64,000 bases of DNA from GAS188 sp963794475 (lineage in GTDB: Bacteria > Pseudomonadota > Alphaproteobacteria > Rhizobiales > Beijerinckiaceae): the NCBI GenBank assembly GCA_963794475.1, contig CAWCDW010000007.1, forward strand, positions 186,001 to 250,000, read 5' to 3'. A model generated the notes under the pieces. The model saw only the letters and a program-made list of their open reading frames with translations. It was not told the origin of the DNA and ran no database searches. This document shows positions 16,821 through 25,086 of this stretch, piece after piece (positions within the stretch are counted from its first letter, which is position 1; the number at the start of each line of letters is the position of its first letter). The position numbers and the translations under genes are program-made.

Positions 16821-18053
16821 ATGACGGGGAGCCGAGCTTCGAACGTGCCCGACAGCGCGCAACATTTTCCCAGCGATGTGCCTTACCTCGTCCGCAAGGT
16901 TCTCGAGCCGACGACCCGCCTGCGCGCCGGCTCGCTCACGACCGTCCTTCCGAACGGGCGCAAGGTGCATCTCGATAGCGGCGCGCCTGGCCCGCAGGCC
17001 GAGCTCATCATCAAGGACTACAACTTCGCGCGCCGCCTCCTGGTGTCCGGAGAGGTCGGCTTCGGGGAAGCCTATCTACAAGGAGAATGGGAATCGCCAA
17101 GCCTGGAGACGCTCATCGAGCTCATGAGCGTGAACCGCAAGGTCATCGACGAGGTCATGCCGGGGCGCTTCATGCAAAGGATGCTCCAGCTTCTCGTCCA
17201 TGCGCTCAATCGCAACACGCGTTCCGGGGCGCGGCAGAACATTCGCGCGCACTACGATCTCGGCAACGCCTTTTACGAGAGCTGGCTCGACCAGACGATG
17301 ACCTATTCTTCGGCCGTCTTCGCGCCGGGCGATAATGATCTCGCCGCCGCGCAGGAGCGCAAATATCGGCTGCTCGCCGACCGCGCGGGCGTGCGCCCGG
17401 GCGAGAATGTGCTCGAGATCGGTTGCGGATGGGGCGGATTTGCCGAGTTCGCGGCGCGCGAGCTCGGCTGCAAGGTCACCGGCCTCACCATTTCCAAGGA
17501 GCAGTTCGACTTCGCGACGGAACGGATGCGCAAGGCGGGGCTTGCCGACCGCGTCACCATCGCGCTGCGCGACTATCGCGACGAGCAAGGCATTTTCGAT
17601 CGCATCGTCTCGATCGAGATGTTCGAGGCTGTGGGCGAAGGCTTCTGGCCGGGCTTCTTCCGCCAGATGCGCGAGCGGCTGCGCCCCGGCGGGACGGCCG
17701 GATTGCAGGTGATCACCATCGCCGAATGGCTGTGGCCGAGCTACCGCCGCGAGGTCGATTTCATCCGCCGGTACATTTTCCCCGGTGGCATGCTTCCCAC
17801 CGCCAGCATCATGCGAAACCTCGGCGAGAAATACGGCTTGCCGATGCTGAACGAATGGGCCTTCCGCCAGGACTATGCGGCAACGCTCGCCCAATGGCGC
17901 GAACGTTTTCTCGCTGCCTGGCCGAAGCTCAAGCCGCTCGGCTTCGACGAGCGCTTCCGCCGTATGTGGGAATATTACCTCTCCTATTGCGAAGGCGGCT
18001 TCCGCGGCGGCTCGATCGAAGTACGGCAGATGGTGTTCGCACGCCCCGAATAG
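16821..18053 (+). CDS. cfa: Cyclopropane-fatty-acyl-phospholipid synthase
   Basis: A 410-residue cytoplasmic, membrane-associated methyltransferase that adds a methylene bridge from SAM to cis double bonds of phospholipid acyl chains. The N-terminal lipid-binding domain (about 20-110) includes DYNFARRLLVSGEVGFGEAY and the QGEWESPSLE stretch. Residues about 135-150 carry AHYDLGNAFYESWLDQTMTY, the SAM loop is VLEIGCGWGGFAEFAARELG (about 195-215), and IVSIEMFEAVGEGFW with the conserved Glu follows. Length is normal. A convergent SDR gene follows; the two are often neighbours with lipid-modifying enzymes. Start ATG 16821. Confidence 0.92.
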   Translation: MTGSRASNVPDSAQHFPSDVPYLVRKVLEPTTRLRAGSLTTVLPNGRKVHLDSGAPGPQAELIIKDYNFARRLLVSGEVGFGEAYLQGEWESPSLETLIELMSVNRKVIDEVMPGRFMQRMLQLLVHALNRNTRSGARQNIRAHYDLGNAFYESWLDQTMTYSSAVFAPGDNDLAAAQERKYRLLADRAGVRPGENVLEIGCGWGGFAEFAARELGCKVTGLTISKEQFDFATERMRKAGLADRVTIALRDYRDEQGIFDRIVSIEMFEAVGEGFWPGFFRQMRERLRPGGTAGLQVITIAEWLWPSYRREVDFIRRYIFPGGMLPTASIMRNLGEKYGLPMLNEWAFRQDYAATLAQWRERFLAAWPKLKPLGFDERFRRMWEYYLSYCEGGFRGGSIEVRQMVFARPE

Positions 18054-18081
18054 GCTTTTCGTGACGACAACGCGCCGAGCC

Positions 18082-18873
18082 TCAACGCTCGCGGCGACCG
18101 CGTCCCACGACCCGCGTGAGCAGCCGAAAATAAAGCGAATAGGGCAAGCTCCGGGTGAGTTTGGAAATCCAGGCGAGCCGCCTTGGAAAGGCGATCTCGA
18201 AGCCGCCTTTTGCCATGCCGTCCGCTATGCGGCGTGCGGCCTCCTCGGCGCCCATGAGGAAAGGCATCGGGAAATTCTTATCGGCGGTCAGCGGCGTCGC
18301 GACGAAACCCGGGTCGACGAGCTGCAAATTCACGCCCCAGCCATCGCAATCGAACTTCAGGCTCTCGCACAGATGGATGGCGGCGGCCTTAGAGGCGCCG
18401 TAGGCCGCCGCCGTCGGCAATCCCCGATAGCCGGCGAGCGATGCCATGACGGCGATCTGGCCGCGCCTGCGCTCCCTCATGCGCGGCAAGAGGGCGGCCA
18501 ATCCGTTGAGCACCCCGAAGAGATTGACCTCGAAGGTTTCCCGAAACACCGCGACATCCATATTCCCGCTGCCCCGGTCCGGGGCGATGCCGGCATTGAG
18601 GAAGGCGAGCGCGATCGGCCCATGGGCGAGCTCGATCGCCGCCACCGCGCGCTCGATCGCGGCCGCATCCGTCACGTCGCAAGGGTGGCCGATGATGCGT
18701 CCCCCCCGCCCCTTGGCCTCGCCGGCGAGCGTATCGAGCGCGTCCGCGGAACGCGCGCTCGCCGCGACGGTGAAGCCACGGCGCGCGAGCTCGCGCGCCG
18801 TGGCGCGCCCGATGCCGGAGCTTGCTCCCGTCACCCAGGCAACCCCATCGGCGGGTTTGGCGCGGTAAATCAT
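18082..18873 (-). CDS. Short-chain dehydrogenase/reductase
   Basis: A 263-residue NAD(P)-dependent oxidoreductase with a classical SDR layout: cofactor loop TGASSGIGRATARELARRGF (about 16-35), NAGI (about 94-97), catalytic Ser in VMASLAGYRGLP, and YGASKAAAIHLCESL with the Tyr-x3-Lys pair. The tail (LTRSLPYSLYFRLLTRVVGR) is hydrophobic and amphipathic and could attach to membranes, as in some lipid-modifying SDRs. It is convergent with cfa with only 28 bases between. The substrate is unknown; a lipid or fatty aldehyde is an inference from the neighbour and the tail. Confidence 0.88.
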   Translation of the reverse strand: MIYRAKPADGVAWVTGASSGIGRATARELARRGFTVAASARSADALDTLAGEAKGRGGRIIGHPCDVTDAAAIERAVAAIELAHGPIALAFLNAGIAPDRGSGNMDVAVFRETFEVNLFGVLNGLAALLPRMRERRRGQIAVMASLAGYRGLPTAAAYGASKAAAIHLCESLKFDCDGWGVNLQLVDPGFVATPLTADKNFPMPFLMGAEEAARRIADGMAKGGFEIAFPRRLAWISKLTRSLPYSLYFRLLTRVVGRGRRER

Positions 18874-19104
18874 GGCGATGCTTCAGGCCTTTCGTGGAGA
18901 CGCGCCTCATTGCCCCAAGGCGCGGCCATCCTCGCGTCGCCGATGACATGGCAGCGGCGTGAAGGCAACCGGCGCCGTGGGAGCCGCGCCCGGCGGTTTC
19001 TCTCGCACATCCGCGCGGCTCCTGCTATTTCGGCACGAGCGGCCGGCCCATCGCGGTTTCCGCCGGTCGGCACGTTTGCCGGATAAATCTGAAGGGGTGC
19101 GACC

Positions 19105-19818
19105 ATGCCGACCGATCTCTTGTTTCGCGCCGATGCTTATGGCCGCGAGTGCGCGGCGACGATCGTCACGGTGAACGAGCGCGGCGGCATCGTGCTCGAC
19201 AGGACCGTGTTCTACGCGCAAGGCGGCGGCCAACCGGGCGACAAGGGTGTGATCGAGGTCGCCGCGCAGCCGATCGTCATCGCCACCACGGTCTATGATC
19301 AGGCCGACAAAGGCATCGTCGTGCATGTGCCGGCGGAGGGGCAAGCCATGCCCTCCCCGGGCTCGGCCGTTACGGCAAAGCTCGATTGGGAGACGCGTTT
19401 TGCGCGCATGCGCATCCATACGGCGCTGCATCTTCTCTCCTGCGTCCTCCCCTTCCCCGTCACCGGGGGCGCGATCGGCGAAGGCGAAGGCCGGCTCGAC
19501 TTCGACATCCCGGACGCCGGGCTCGACAAGGAGGAGCTTACCGCGAAGCTCCAGGCGCTCGTCGACCGGGACGCCAAGATCGGGCAACGCTGGATCACGG
19601 ATGAGGAGCTTGCGGCCAATCCGGGGCTCGTGAAAACCATGTCGGTGAAGCCGCCGATGGGCTCCGGCAAAGTGCGGCTCGTCGAGATCGAAGGTATCGA
19701 TCTTCAACCATGCGGCGGCACGCATGTGGCGCGAACGAGTGAGATCGGCAAGGTGAGGGTCACGGCGATCGAGAAGAAGGGCAAGCAGAACCGGCGCGTG
19801 CGCATCGGCCTCGCTTGA
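19105..19818 (+). CDS. Alanyl-tRNA editing protein AlaX (medium type)
   Basis: A 237-residue free-standing trans-editing enzyme that hydrolyses mischarged Ser- or Gly-tRNA(Ala). It has the N-terminal barrel seen in AlaRS editing regions (DRTVFYAQGGGQPGDKG, about 33-49) and the zinc site HTALH in RIHTALHLLSC together with CGGTH near the C-terminus. Length fits the AlaX-M type. GAAGGGG precedes ATG 19105. URC4 follows after 34 bases on the same strand, which may be a shared transcript without functional meaning. Confidence 0.92.
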   Translation: MPTDLLFRADAYGRECAATIVTVNERGGIVLDRTVFYAQGGGQPGDKGVIEVAAQPIVIATTVYDQADKGIVVHVPAEGQAMPSPGSAVTAKLDWETRFARMRIHTALHLLSCVLPFPVTGGAIGEGEGRLDFDIPDAGLDKEELTAKLQALVDRDAKIGQRWITDEELAANPGLVKTMSVKPPMGSGKVRLVEIEGIDLQPCGGTHVARTSEIGKVRVTAIEKKGKQNRRVRIGLA

Positions 19819-19852
19819 GGCGCAAAGCCCGGCGCCGTCCCGGACAGCGGTA

Positions 19853-21100
19853 ATGGAAGAGGCACGATCGTCGCAGGTAGCGCTGGCGCTGAGCCTCTTG
19901 AGCGCGCGCGCCGTGCGCGAGCGCGCCCATGAGATGCTGGCGCTCGCCGAGGCCGGCTCCCTTTTCCATTGGCGCGTCGATCGCGCGAAGCTCGATGGCG
20001 TCGCAGCCTATGTGCTCGACACGATGCGCCGAAACTACCCGGGCCTCGCGATTCCCTTTCATGCCCGCTGGCGGCATTTCAATGCGGGTGGCGCCGAGCG
20101 CTGGGCGAAGCTTGCGGCGAGCACGCCCTGGCGGGATGCCGCAAGCCGCGCGCGTGCCGCCTTCGACCTTGCGATCGTCAGCGTTCTCCTCGACGCCGGC
20201 GCGGGCCCCGATTGGCGCTACCGCGCGGATGATGGTTCGCCGTTCTCGCGTTCCGAAGGGCTCGCCCTTGCTTCCTTCGATATGTTCGCGCGCGGCGCTT
20301 TCTCGGCCGATCCGCAAGACAAGCTTCGCGCGGACGCCTCGCGGCTTTTTTCCATCGAAGCCTCCGAGCTCGCCGAGGGCTTCCAGGTCTCGGCCGAAAA
20401 TCCGCTCATCGGGCTCGGAGGGCGCGCGGCTCTTTTGCGGGCGCTCGGGCGGGAGGTTGCGAAAGCGCCGCAGATTTTCGCGACGCGTGACGCCGCAAGG
20501 CCAGGCGGTCTCTTCGACCTTCTCGCCGGGATCGCCGCAGCGCCCTCCCGCATCGAAGCGCCCGCCATTCTCGAGACAGTCCTCGCCCATCTCGGGCCGA
20601 TCTGGCCATCGCGTCTGTCGCTTGCCGGCGTCGCGCTCGGCGATTGCTGGCGCCATCCCGCGCTTCGGCGCGAGGATGCCACGAACGGCCTCGTGCCCTT
20701 CCACAAGCTCTCGCAATGGCTCTCCTACTCGCTCATCGAACCGCTTCAGGAGGCCGGAATCGCGGTCACCGAGATCGATGGGCTCACGGGCTTGCCCGAA
20801 TATCGAAATGGCGGGCTTTTCATCGATTTCGCGGTGCTTTCCTTGAAGCGAAAGGAGGATGCCGCGACGCCTCATGAGGTGAGCTCAGCGCTTGTCGTCG
20901 AATGGCGCGCGCTCACCGTGGCCCTCCTCGACGAAACGGCGGGCCTCATTCGTCGTTCGCTCGGCCTCGACGCCACGGCGCTGCCCTTGGCGAAGGTGCT
21001 CGAAGGCGGCACGTGGGCTGCCGGCCGACGCGTCGCCCGCGAGAAGCGCGCTGATGGCTCGCCGCCCTTGACGATCATCAGCGACGGCACGGTATTCTGA
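19853..21100 (+). CDS. URC4/urg3 family protein (DUF1688), uracil catabolism
   Basis: A 415-residue protein of the DUF1688 family, named after Lachancea kluyveri URC4 and Aspergillus urg3. The URC route breaks down uracil after its conversion to UMP; the URC4 reaction is not well defined. Seen here are ALSLLSARAVRERAHEMLAL at the start, HWRVDRAKLDGVAAYVLDTM, IPFHARWRHFNAGGAERW and a C-terminal FIDFAVLSLKRKEDA. Length is normal. The uracil phosphoribosyltransferase gene follows after 26 bases, which is the known gene pairing. The usual third member, the URC1 (GTP cyclohydrolase II-like) gene, is not in this window. Confidence 0.88.
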   Translation: MEEARSSQVALALSLLSARAVRERAHEMLALAEAGSLFHWRVDRAKLDGVAAYVLDTMRRNYPGLAIPFHARWRHFNAGGAERWAKLAASTPWRDAASRARAAFDLAIVSVLLDAGAGPDWRYRADDGSPFSRSEGLALASFDMFARGAFSADPQDKLRADASRLFSIEASELAEGFQVSAENPLIGLGGRAALLRALGREVAKAPQIFATRDAARPGGLFDLLAGIAAAPSRIEAPAILETVLAHLGPIWPSRLSLAGVALGDCWRHPALRREDATNGLVPFHKLSQWLSYSLIEPLQEAGIAVTEIDGLTGLPEYRNGGLFIDFAVLSLKRKEDAATPHEVSSALVVEWRALTVALLDETAGLIRRSLGLDATALPLAKVLEGGTWAAGRRVAREKRADGSPPLTIISDGTVF

Positions 21101-21126
21101 CGAACATGCCGCAACGAGGAAACAAC

Positions 21127-21756
21127 ATGGAAGGCGTCACCGTCGTCGACCACCCTCTGGTCGCCCACAAGCTCACCTTGATGCGCGACAAGCGCCGCTC
21201 GACCAAAGGGTTTCGCCAGCTTCTCAACGAGATCGGCATGCTGCTTTGCTATGAGGTGACGCGCGACCTGCCGATCGAAATGATCCAGATCGAGACACCG
21301 ATGGAGACGATGCTGGCGCCACAAATCGCCGGCAAGAAGCTCGTCTTCGCGCCGATCCTGCGCGCCGGCGTCGGCTTCCTCGACGGCATGCTCGAGCTCG
21401 TGCCCTCGGCCCGCGTCGCCCATATCGGCCTCTACCGCGACCCGCAGACGCTCACCGCCGTCGAATATTACTTCAAGGCGCCCCAAGACATCGCCGACCG
21501 TCTGGTCATCATCATGGACCCGATGCTCGCCACCGGAAATTCGGCGAGCGCGGCGGTCGAGCGCGTGAAGGAGCAAGGCGCCAAGGACGTTCGCTTCGTC
21601 TGCCTCTTGGCCGCGCCGGAGGGCATCGCCAAGATGCGGGGCGATCATCCGGACATCCGCATCTGGACGGCGGCGATCGACACGAAGCTCAACGACCACG
21701 GCTATATCCTGCCCGGCCTCGGCGACGCGGGCGACCGCATGTTCGGCACGCGATAG
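21127..21756 (+). CDS. upp: Uracil phosphoribosyltransferase
   Basis: A 209-residue cytoplasmic enzyme that makes UMP from uracil and PRPP. Visible are KLTLMRDKRRSTKGFRQLLN at the start, APILRAGVGFLDGMLELVPS, the PRPP loop DPMLATGNSASAAVERVKEQ and the C-terminal uracil-binding GYILPGLGDAGDRMFGT. The start at 21127 follows GAGGAAACAAC; an ATG at 21106 in frame is less well placed. It lies directly after URC4, so here it probably feeds uracil into the URC catabolic route as well as salvage. Confidence 0.95.
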   Translation: MEGVTVVDHPLVAHKLTLMRDKRRSTKGFRQLLNEIGMLLCYEVTRDLPIEMIQIETPMETMLAPQIAGKKLVFAPILRAGVGFLDGMLELVPSARVAHIGLYRDPQTLTAVEYYFKAPQDIADRLVIIMDPMLATGNSASAAVERVKEQGAKDVRFVCLLAAPEGIAKMRGDHPDIRIWTAAIDTKLNDHGYILPGLGDAGDRMFGTR

Positions 21757-21790
21757 CGCCACGGGAGAGGTTGAATGCCTGTATCTTCAC

Positions 21791-21807
21791 CTCTCCCGCA
21801 GGGAGAG
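21791..21807. repeat. Inverted repeat CTCTCCC-GCA-GGGAGAG
   Basis: A perfect 7-base stem between the upp stop and the convergent enoyl-CoA hydratase gene. It lacks a T run on the plus strand. Similar intergenic elements are common in Hyphomicrobiales. It may act as a weak convergent terminator. Confidence 0.5.
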
Positions 21808-21871
21808 CTGAGGGCACGACCCCGCTGACCCATTCCGCGCCTCCGGCTCGGAGCCGATCTCTCCCAGGGTT

Positions 21872-22711
21872 CTAGGCTCGCCCCGCGCCTCCGCCTCGCT
21901 TTCGTGCCACCTTCGCGGCAAGAAAGCTCTCCATCGCAAGCTTGGGCTCCGGCGATCGCCAGGCCTCGACGAAAGCCTCGATGCCGGCGTCAACGGCGGC
22001 GCTCGGCACGAGCTCTTCCCAATCCAGGATAAGACGCTTTTGCAAGGAGATCGCGCGAGGTCCGCAGGCCAAGAGCGCCTCGAGCCATTCCTCAACCGCT
22101 GCGTCCAATTCACCGTCCGGAACGACGCGCTCGACGAAGCCCCAAGCGCGCGCCTCTTCGGCCGTGAAGATCTCCCCGAGAAGCAGAATCTGGCGCGTGC
22201 GCCCCCAGCCGATGAGCATCGGCAAGAGCGCCGCCTCGACCACAGAGGGAATGCCGAGCTTGACCTCCGGCATGCCGAAGCGCGCGTTTTCGGAAGCGAG
22301 GCGCAAGTCACAGGCCGCGGCGATCTCCATGCCGGCACCGAGCGCAAATCCGTTGATGCGCGCGAGCACGGGTACGGGAAGGCGCCGCAAGGCCTCGCAG
22401 CATTCATGAATGCGGGTGATGAAAGCGCGCGCCGTCTCAGGGGTAAGCTTCGCCATCTCCTCGATATCGGCGCCGCCAACGAAGGCGCGCTCTCCCGCGC
22501 CCGTGAGCACGACGGCCCGAAGCTGCTCGTTCGCGGCAAGACCTCTCAACGCCTCGGCGAGACGGTTCATCAAGCTCGAGCTGAGCGTGTTCAACTTCGC
22601 CTGATTGTCGATGATGACCCGCGCGACGAGCCCCCCTGCCCGCTCCTCGAGCCGCACCCCGACACTGCCGCCTTCTTCTCGCATCGCGTTCCTCGCCGGT
22701 GTCGGCGCCAT
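21872..22711 (-). CDS. Enoyl-CoA hydratase/isomerase family protein
   Basis: A 279-residue crotonase-fold protein. Crotonase marks are IDNQAKLNTLSSSLMNRLAE, AFVGGADIEEMAKLTPE with the first oxyanion-hole loop, ARINGFALGAGMEIAAACDL and the usual MPEVKLGIPSVVEAALLP. The second catalytic Glu position of hydratases reads GIPSVVEAA, so a Glu is retained. Its first codon shares one base with the stop codon of the acylase gene upstream (TGATG), so translation is coupled. A downstream ATG (10th codon) is also possible. The likely role is processing a CoA-linked acid released by the upstream amide hydrolases; this is inference. Confidence 0.85.
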   Translation of the reverse strand: MAPTPARNAMREEGGSVGVRLEERAGGLVARVIIDNQAKLNTLSSSLMNRLAEALRGLAANEQLRAVVLTGAGERAFVGGADIEEMAKLTPETARAFITRIHECCEALRRLPVPVLARINGFALGAGMEIAAACDLRLASENARFGMPEVKLGIPSVVEAALLPMLIGWGRTRQILLLGEIFTAEEARAWGFVERVVPDGELDAAVEEWLEALLACGPRAISLQKRLILDWEELVPSAAVDAGIEAFVEAWRSPEPKLAMESFLAAKVARKRGGGAGRA

Positions 22712-25077
22712 CAGCTCGCCGGCACGAGCTTGATCCGCCGTGTGATCTCGGGCTCGACGCGCGCGGCGCTATAAAGCATCGGCACATATTCGCCTTTCGC
22801 CCACTCGGGAGCGAGGTCGCCGTAATGGGGCGAGCGCGGGTCGCCCGACTGGCCGGGCGCGTTGATGCAAACGCTATTGTCCCATTCCCCGACGTCCATC
22901 ACGAGGCGCACGGAGGCGCCGTGCGTGATGCGAAAGTCGCTCGGCCGGTAGCCCGTGTGCATCGGGGTCGAGCCGCTCCCGCCTTTGGGCAAAGGCCCGA
23001 CATCCATGCGCGGCGCCGCCGGCAAGGCGAGGATCGACAAGCCATGCTCGAAGAAGCCGTGATGCAACGCACCCCAGCGCCAGCGCGCGGGGTCCGCGCC
23101 GAGGCGCTCGCGGCATTCCGCGAAGGCCTCCCCGAGCGTGTCGGCAAGAAGCGCATCGCGCTCGCGCCGCGGCTCGGCGCCGAAGCGAGCGTCGGGCTTT
23201 TCGAGCGCATCGAGCATGCCGTCGATATCTCCGGGCAAGAGGAGCTTCGCGAGCGCAGCGTCGCGCGCGAGCTTCGCGAGGAGACGGGGGCGCAAATGGC
23301 GCATCCACCAAACCTCGAACAAGGCCGCGGCGGCGCTTTCGGCCTTAAGGGCGCAATTCCAGCCCCCGAGCTGGGAGAGCGCGAGCCTCGTGTCGCCTTC
23401 GCACTCGCCGAGACGGGCGAGAAGCCGCGTCAGGCGCCGGGCCGGCATCGAGGTCACATCGGTCTGCAGCGCGCAAGAGGAGGCGATGCTGTCGCCGCTC
23501 ATTCCCTCGAGCACCTCATGAATGCGCGTCGCGCGCGAGCGCTCCGACCATTCATGCCCCACCGGCAATTGCGCATGCGGCCAATCGGCGGGAAGATTCA
23601 TCTGGTTCGCCGTCGCGACGAAGCCCTCCTTCGGGTTGAGGCGCACCGGGAGCTCGCTCGCGGGGATGAAGCCGTCCCATTCATGGCGCCCGTCGCCGAC
23701 CATCGGAAGGAGCCCGTTCCAATTGAGGCGTCTCGGCATTTTTCCGGCCGGAAGCCAAGCGATGTTTCCTTCGACGTCGCCATAGACCATGTTGACCGAG
23801 GGCGCGCCCCAATGGGCGCAAGCCTCGCGGAATTCGCCGAAGGTCTTGGCGCGCATCGCGGCGAGGCTCGCGAGATAGGCGCCCGCGCCCGGCTCCTGCC
23901 AAACCGAGCGCACCGCGACCGCGAGGCGGCGGCGCTCATCCTCGTAAATCACGGGGCCATGGCGAGTGAATTTCAAGACGAGCTTCTGATCCGGTGCGCC
24001 TTTCACCGGAACCGTCTCCTCGACGACGCGCATCGGCTCGTCACCGCCGTCATGGCGATAGCGGTCGGGCGCGCCCGCTTGCGTCTCATAGACGTAAACA
24101 TCCTCTTGATCGGCGCAGAAGATGGTGAGGCCGAAGGCGACCGTCCCGTTGTGGCCGATCGAGATGCCCGGAACCGCGGGCTCGCCCGCGCCGATGCCGT
24201 CGAAATCCGGGCTTTTCAGATGCACGAGGTAACGCAAGGAGGGCACCGCATGGGCGCGGTGCGGATCATTGGCGACGATCGGCCTTCCGCTCGCCGTGCG
24301 GCTCCCATGGATCGCCCAATTGTTCGATCCGGTCGCTGTCATTTCCTCGACGACCTCGCCGAGCTCATTGACCTTGCTCCATCGCTCGGCTTGCGCAAGC
24401 GTTGCCGCGAGACGCTCGTTGGTGAAGGTGACGCCGGCCAAGGCGAGCTTGAAGACATCGAGCGCCTCGACGTTCAACGCCGAAAGATCGACGCCCTCCG
24501 AACGCTTCGCCGTCGTCGGCGGATCGAGATTGGCGCGCAAGAGATCGGTCGCCTCATCGGCGCGCAAAAGAACATTCGCGCGCAGCACCTCGGAAATGGC
24601 GTTGCGCGTGAGGCCATGGCTTCGAATGCGCACCACATCTTCCGGCCGCCAGCGCGAGGGGCGCGTGCCGAGCGCGACGAATTCGGGCGGGAGCATCTCA
24701 GGCTTTCGTTCGGTCAAAGCCACATAGGCATTGATGCCGCCCGTGAAGGCCTCGCAGATTTCGCGCATATCGGGGCAGCCATAGGCGGCCCATTCGCGCC
24801 TCATGTCGCCGCGAAAGAGAAAGAGCCGCGCGGCGCGGTCCTGCGCCAGGAAGCCTGGCCCGAAATCCGCCGCCAACAAGCCGAGCCCGCGCTTTCGCCA
24901 AAGGTCGATTTGCCACAACCGGTCACGCGCGGCATTGAAGCCCTGGACGAAAAAGAGGTCGGAAAGGCTGTTCGCGGAGATGTGAGGAATACCCCAACGG
25001 TCGACCGCGATCTCCGCCGGTTGCTTCAGCCCGTCGAGGACATGCGTTTCGACGTCGCGAACTCTGCGCTCTTGCAT
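22711..25077 (-). CDS. Penicillin acylase family Ntn hydrolase without signal peptide
   Basis: A 788-residue member of the penicillin amidase/AHL acylase family, which cleaves N-acyl amides after self-processing into two chains. The start MQERRVRDVETHVLDGLKQP leads to PAEIAVDRWGIPHISANSLS, the family's N-terminal mark. The predicted autoproteolytic nucleophile is Ser251 in MTATGSNNWAIHGSRTASG. Later come AVPGISIGHNGTVAFGLTIF and the C-terminal GGSGSTPMHTGYRPSDFRIT. Most characterised members are exported, but no signal peptide is visible here, so a cytoplasmic enzyme is predicted. Nine bases separate it from the amidase gene upstream. The substrate is unknown. Confidence 0.88.
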   Translation of the reverse strand: MQERRVRDVETHVLDGLKQPAEIAVDRWGIPHISANSLSDLFFVQGFNAARDRLWQIDLWRKRGLGLLAADFGPGFLAQDRAARLFLFRGDMRREWAAYGCPDMREICEAFTGGINAYVALTERKPEMLPPEFVALGTRPSRWRPEDVVRIRSHGLTRNAISEVLRANVLLRADEATDLLRANLDPPTTAKRSEGVDLSALNVEALDVFKLALAGVTFTNERLAATLAQAERWSKVNELGEVVEEMTATGSNNWAIHGSRTASGRPIVANDPHRAHAVPSLRYLVHLKSPDFDGIGAGEPAVPGISIGHNGTVAFGLTIFCADQEDVYVYETQAGAPDRYRHDGGDEPMRVVEETVPVKGAPDQKLVLKFTRHGPVIYEDERRRLAVAVRSVWQEPGAGAYLASLAAMRAKTFGEFREACAHWGAPSVNMVYGDVEGNIAWLPAGKMPRRLNWNGLLPMVGDGRHEWDGFIPASELPVRLNPKEGFVATANQMNLPADWPHAQLPVGHEWSERSRATRIHEVLEGMSGDSIASSCALQTDVTSMPARRLTRLLARLGECEGDTRLALSQLGGWNCALKAESAAAALFEVWWMRHLRPRLLAKLARDAALAKLLLPGDIDGMLDALEKPDARFGAEPRRERDALLADTLGEAFAECRERLGADPARWRWGALHHGFFEHGLSILALPAAPRMDVGPLPKGGSGSTPMHTGYRPSDFRITHGASVRLVMDVGEWDNSVCINAPGQSGDPRSPHYGDLAPEWAKGEYVPMLYSAARVEPEITRRIKLVPAS

Positions 25078-25086
25078 CTGGTGGCC

